Assembly: GCF_900102145.1 (NCBI RefSeq)
Contig: NZ_FNBC01000007.1
Coordinates: 1-64,000, forward strand
Source of the DNA: Thermus arciformis
Lineage (GTDB): Bacteria > Deinococcota > Deinococci > Deinococcales > Thermaceae
Length of the DNA: 64,000 nucleotides
Reading direction: 5' to 3'
The notes under the pieces were generated by a model. It did no database searches. It saw nothing but the letters and a program-made list of their open reading frames with translations, and was not told where the DNA came from. This document shows, piece by piece, positions 62,270 to 64,000 of this stretch. Position 1 is the stretch's first letter. Every line of letters begins with the position of its first letter. A program made the translations under genes and the position numbers.

Positions 62270-63167
62270 GGTGGTGGTCTGGTACGGGGAGCTGACCACC
62301 AAGGGAAGCCTGGTGCGGCGAGGGCTTGCCCTGGTGATGCCTGGACTTCTTTGGCTTTTGGCCTTCCTCGTCCTGCCCGGTCTCCTCCTCATCCCCCTTT
62401 CCTTCGCCGAGCGGGGGGCCTTCGGGGAGGTGGTCTGGACCTTCAGCCTGGAGAACTACCGGAGGCTTCTCGGGTTTGGAGTCTTGGGCTTCAGCCTGGA
62501 TAACCTGCTGGCCCTCCTTCGCACCCTTTCCGTGGCCTTTTGGACCACCTTGCTTTGCGCCCTTTTGGCCTATCCCCTGGCCTTTTTCATCCGCGCCCAG
62601 CCGCCCAGGCGCCGCTACCTGTTCTTGGCCTTGGTCATCATCCCCTTCTGGACCAACCTGGTGATCCGCACCTACGCCTGGCAGCTTCTTCTGGCCCCGG
62701 AGATGCCCTTCGCCCGCCTGGCCGCGGCCCTGGGGCTGGTGGAGCCGGGGATGGCCCTCTACCCCAGCGCCTTCGCCGTTTACGTGGGCATGGTCACGGC
62801 CTTTCTTCCCTTCATGGTCCTGCCCCTTTACTCCAGCGTGGAGCGGATGGACCTGAGCCTGGTGGAGGCCGTTCAGGATCTTTACGGGGGGCCGGTGCGG
62901 GCTTTTCTCCACGGCGTCCTGCCCCAGACCCTGCCGGGGCTCACCGTGGGGGTGATCCTCACCTTCGTCCCGGCCATGGGGATGTTCGTGGTGCCAGACC
63001 TTCTGGGAGGGGCCAAGTACCTTTTGGTTGGAAACCTCATCCAGCAGGCCTTTTACACCATGCGGGACTGGCCTTACGGGGCGGCCTTGAGCCTGGTCCT
63101 CATCCTCCTCACCCTCCTGGCCCTGAGGGTCTACCGCCGCTACGGGAAGGAGGTGGATCTGGCGTGA
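62262..63167 (+). CDS. potB: Polyamine-type ABC transporter permease (PotB)
   Basis: 301 residues, six transmembrane segments. The EAA loop that contacts the ATPase reads LVEAVQDLYGGPVRAFLHGVLPQTLPG near residue 210, and FVPAMGMFVVPDLLGGAKYLLVGN is typical of PotB/PotH. It starts at the ATG inside the potA end (CATGAGTAA) and ends GTGA, sharing four bases with potC, so translation is coupled throughout. Confidence 0.92.
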   Translation: MSKVVVWYGELTTKGSLVRRGLALVMPGLLWLLAFLVLPGLLLIPLSFAERGAFGEVVWTFSLENYRRLLGFGVLGFSLDNLLALLRTLSVAFWTTLLCALLAYPLAFFIRAQPPRRRYLFLALVIIPFWTNLVIRTYAWQLLLAPEMPFARLAAALGLVEPGMALYPSAFAVYVGMVTAFLPFMVLPLYSSVERMDLSLVEAVQDLYGGPVRAFLHGVLPQTLPGLTVGVILTFVPAMGMFVVPDLLGGAKYLLVGNLIQQAFYTMRDWPYGAALSLVLILLTLLALRVYRRYGKEVDLA

Positions 63168-63955
63168 GGACCTCCTGGGTCGCCTCCTCCGTCGCCCTGG
63201 GCGCTTTGGCCTTCCTTTATCTCCCCATGCTGGCTGTGGCCCTCTTCTCCTTCAACAAGACCCGCCACGGACTTTCCTGGGGTGGGTTCACCCTGGGCTG
63301 GTACGCCCGCCTGGCGCAGGATCCGGCCATCCTCGAGGCCGCCCGCAACACCTTCCTTCTGGCTGGGGTTTCCACCCTTTTGGCCACCTTGCTCGGCACC
63401 CTCTTCGCCTTGGGCCTGGAGCGGCACCCCTTTGCTCCGCGGGTGCGGGCCTTCTTGGAAGACATTCTCCACCTTCCCGTGGTGACCCCGGACCTCATCC
63501 TGGCGGCGGCCTTGGTGGTGGCCTTCGGCTTTCTGCGGGCGGTTTCCAGCCTCTTTGAGCCCGGCTTTCTCCCCATGGTCATCGGGCACGTGACCTTCCA
63601 GGTGGCCTTCGTGGCCCTGGTGGTGATGAGCCGCCTGCGGAGCCTCCCCAAGGAGCTTGACGAAGCGGCCCGCGACCTTTACGCCACCTACCCCGACTAC
63701 CTCCGGCGGGTGCTTCTGCCCCTCTTGACCCCTGGGATCGTGGCCGGGGCCATGCTGGCCTTCACCCTTTCCCTGGACGATTTTGTCATCAGCTTCTTCA
63801 CCGCCGGGCCCACCAGCCAGACCCTGCCCCTCATCATCTACGCTTCCACCCGCAGGGGCATAACCCCCGAGATCCACGCGGTTTCCACCCTGGTGTTTTC
63901 CCTCACCCTGGTGCTCGTGCTCTTAGGAGAGCGGCTTACGAGGAGGTCGGCATGA
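63164..63955 (+). CDS. potC: Polyamine-type ABC transporter permease (PotC)
   Basis: 263 residues from the GTG at 63164. N-terminal YLPMLAVALFSFNKTR, followed by six membrane segments, the EAA loop LDEAARDLYATYPDYLRRVLLPLLTPGI, and SLDDFVISFFTAGPTSQTLPLIIYASTRRGITPEIHA, the PotC/PotI signature. It pairs with PotB to form the membrane channel. It shares ATGA with the following binding-protein gene. Confidence 0.93.
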   Translation: MRTSWVASSVALGALAFLYLPMLAVALFSFNKTRHGLSWGGFTLGWYARLAQDPAILEAARNTFLLAGVSTLLATLLGTLFALGLERHPFAPRVRAFLEDILHLPVVTPDLILAAALVVAFGFLRAVSSLFEPGFLPMVIGHVTFQVAFVALVVMSRLRSLPKELDEAARDLYATYPDYLRRVLLPLLTPGIVAGAMLAFTLSLDDFVISFFTAGPTSQTLPLIIYASTRRGITPEIHAVSTLVFSLTLVLVLLGERLTRRSA

Positions 63956-64000
63956 GGAGGATTTTGGCGCTTTTGGTCCTTGGTCTGGCCTTTGCCTTCG
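63952..64000 (+). CDS. Start of the polyamine-type substrate-binding protein, cut by the window edge
   Basis: Only 16 codons are visible: MRRILALLVLGLAFAF, a signal peptide start. Its position directly after potC with an ATGA overlap, and the AGGAGG site just upstream, make it the periplasmic receptor (PotD/PotF type) of this importer. The function rests on context, as no mature sequence is seen. Confidence 0.7.
   Translation, partial: MRRILALLVLGLAFAF

Overview
The window is a continuous stretch of a very GC-rich chromosome that is almost entirely coding. The protein set points to the genus Thermus, close to T. thermophilus. Several products have the lengths I associate with T. thermophilus proteins (chorismate mutase 122 aa, SerS 421, Mfd 978, PolX 575, aminopeptidase T 408, galactokinase 347, UDG-B 219). 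Many genes also carry a -10 box 5-9 nt before the start codon, the leaderless layout common in Deinococcus-Thermus. Species assignment is inference. I see no rRNA, tRNA or CRISPR array.

Layout. 1-1000: an N-terminally truncated IS transposase. 1110-15702: housekeeping and envelope genes: TPR protein, aroH, LmbE deacetylase, a minus-strand operon gatC-serS-racemase-GNAT-amidohydrolase-ClC, DUF554, mnmD, polysaccharide deacetylase, MFS, two glycosyltransferases, an LpxB-like protein and pcp. 15754-24900: degV, mfd and a fadN-fadA-fadE beta-oxidation operon. 24947-37924: cysS, hslO, uspA, a Cys/Met PLP enzyme, ampT, a one-polypeptide pyruvate:ferredoxin oxidoreductase with a dihydroorotate-dehydrogenase-like partner, polX and udgB. 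37981-39881: an accessory-looking island with two truncated surface-protein genes around an atypical LuxR-type regulator. 39965-44922: acyl-CoA carboxylase beta chain, then acd-etfB-etfA.

45020-53442: a large multi-GAF/PAS histidine kinase with a four-cysteine cluster, a CheY-like regulator and a TAT-exported TRAP binding protein form an overlapping operon. It converges by 4 bp on a three-gene formate-dehydrogenase-type complex. 53458-64000: galK, znuA, two class III aminotransferases, a COG3044 ATPase, a PucR regulator and a potABCD-type polyamine/GABA uptake operon that runs off the right edge.

The most useful new observation is a shared 17-bp pseudo-palindrome (YTTTGACYNRGTNTAAG). It lies on the promoters of degV, fadNAE and acd-etfBA and suggests one repressor tying a DegV fatty-acid-binding protein to beta-oxidation and electron transfer. 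Other leads are the cysteine-cluster kinase operon, an Hsp33 with a second, mirror-image cysteine cluster, a formate-dehydrogenase NuoF subunit whose NuoE-like N-terminus has lost all its cysteines, and a 63-nt nested hairpin element near 29.2 kb.
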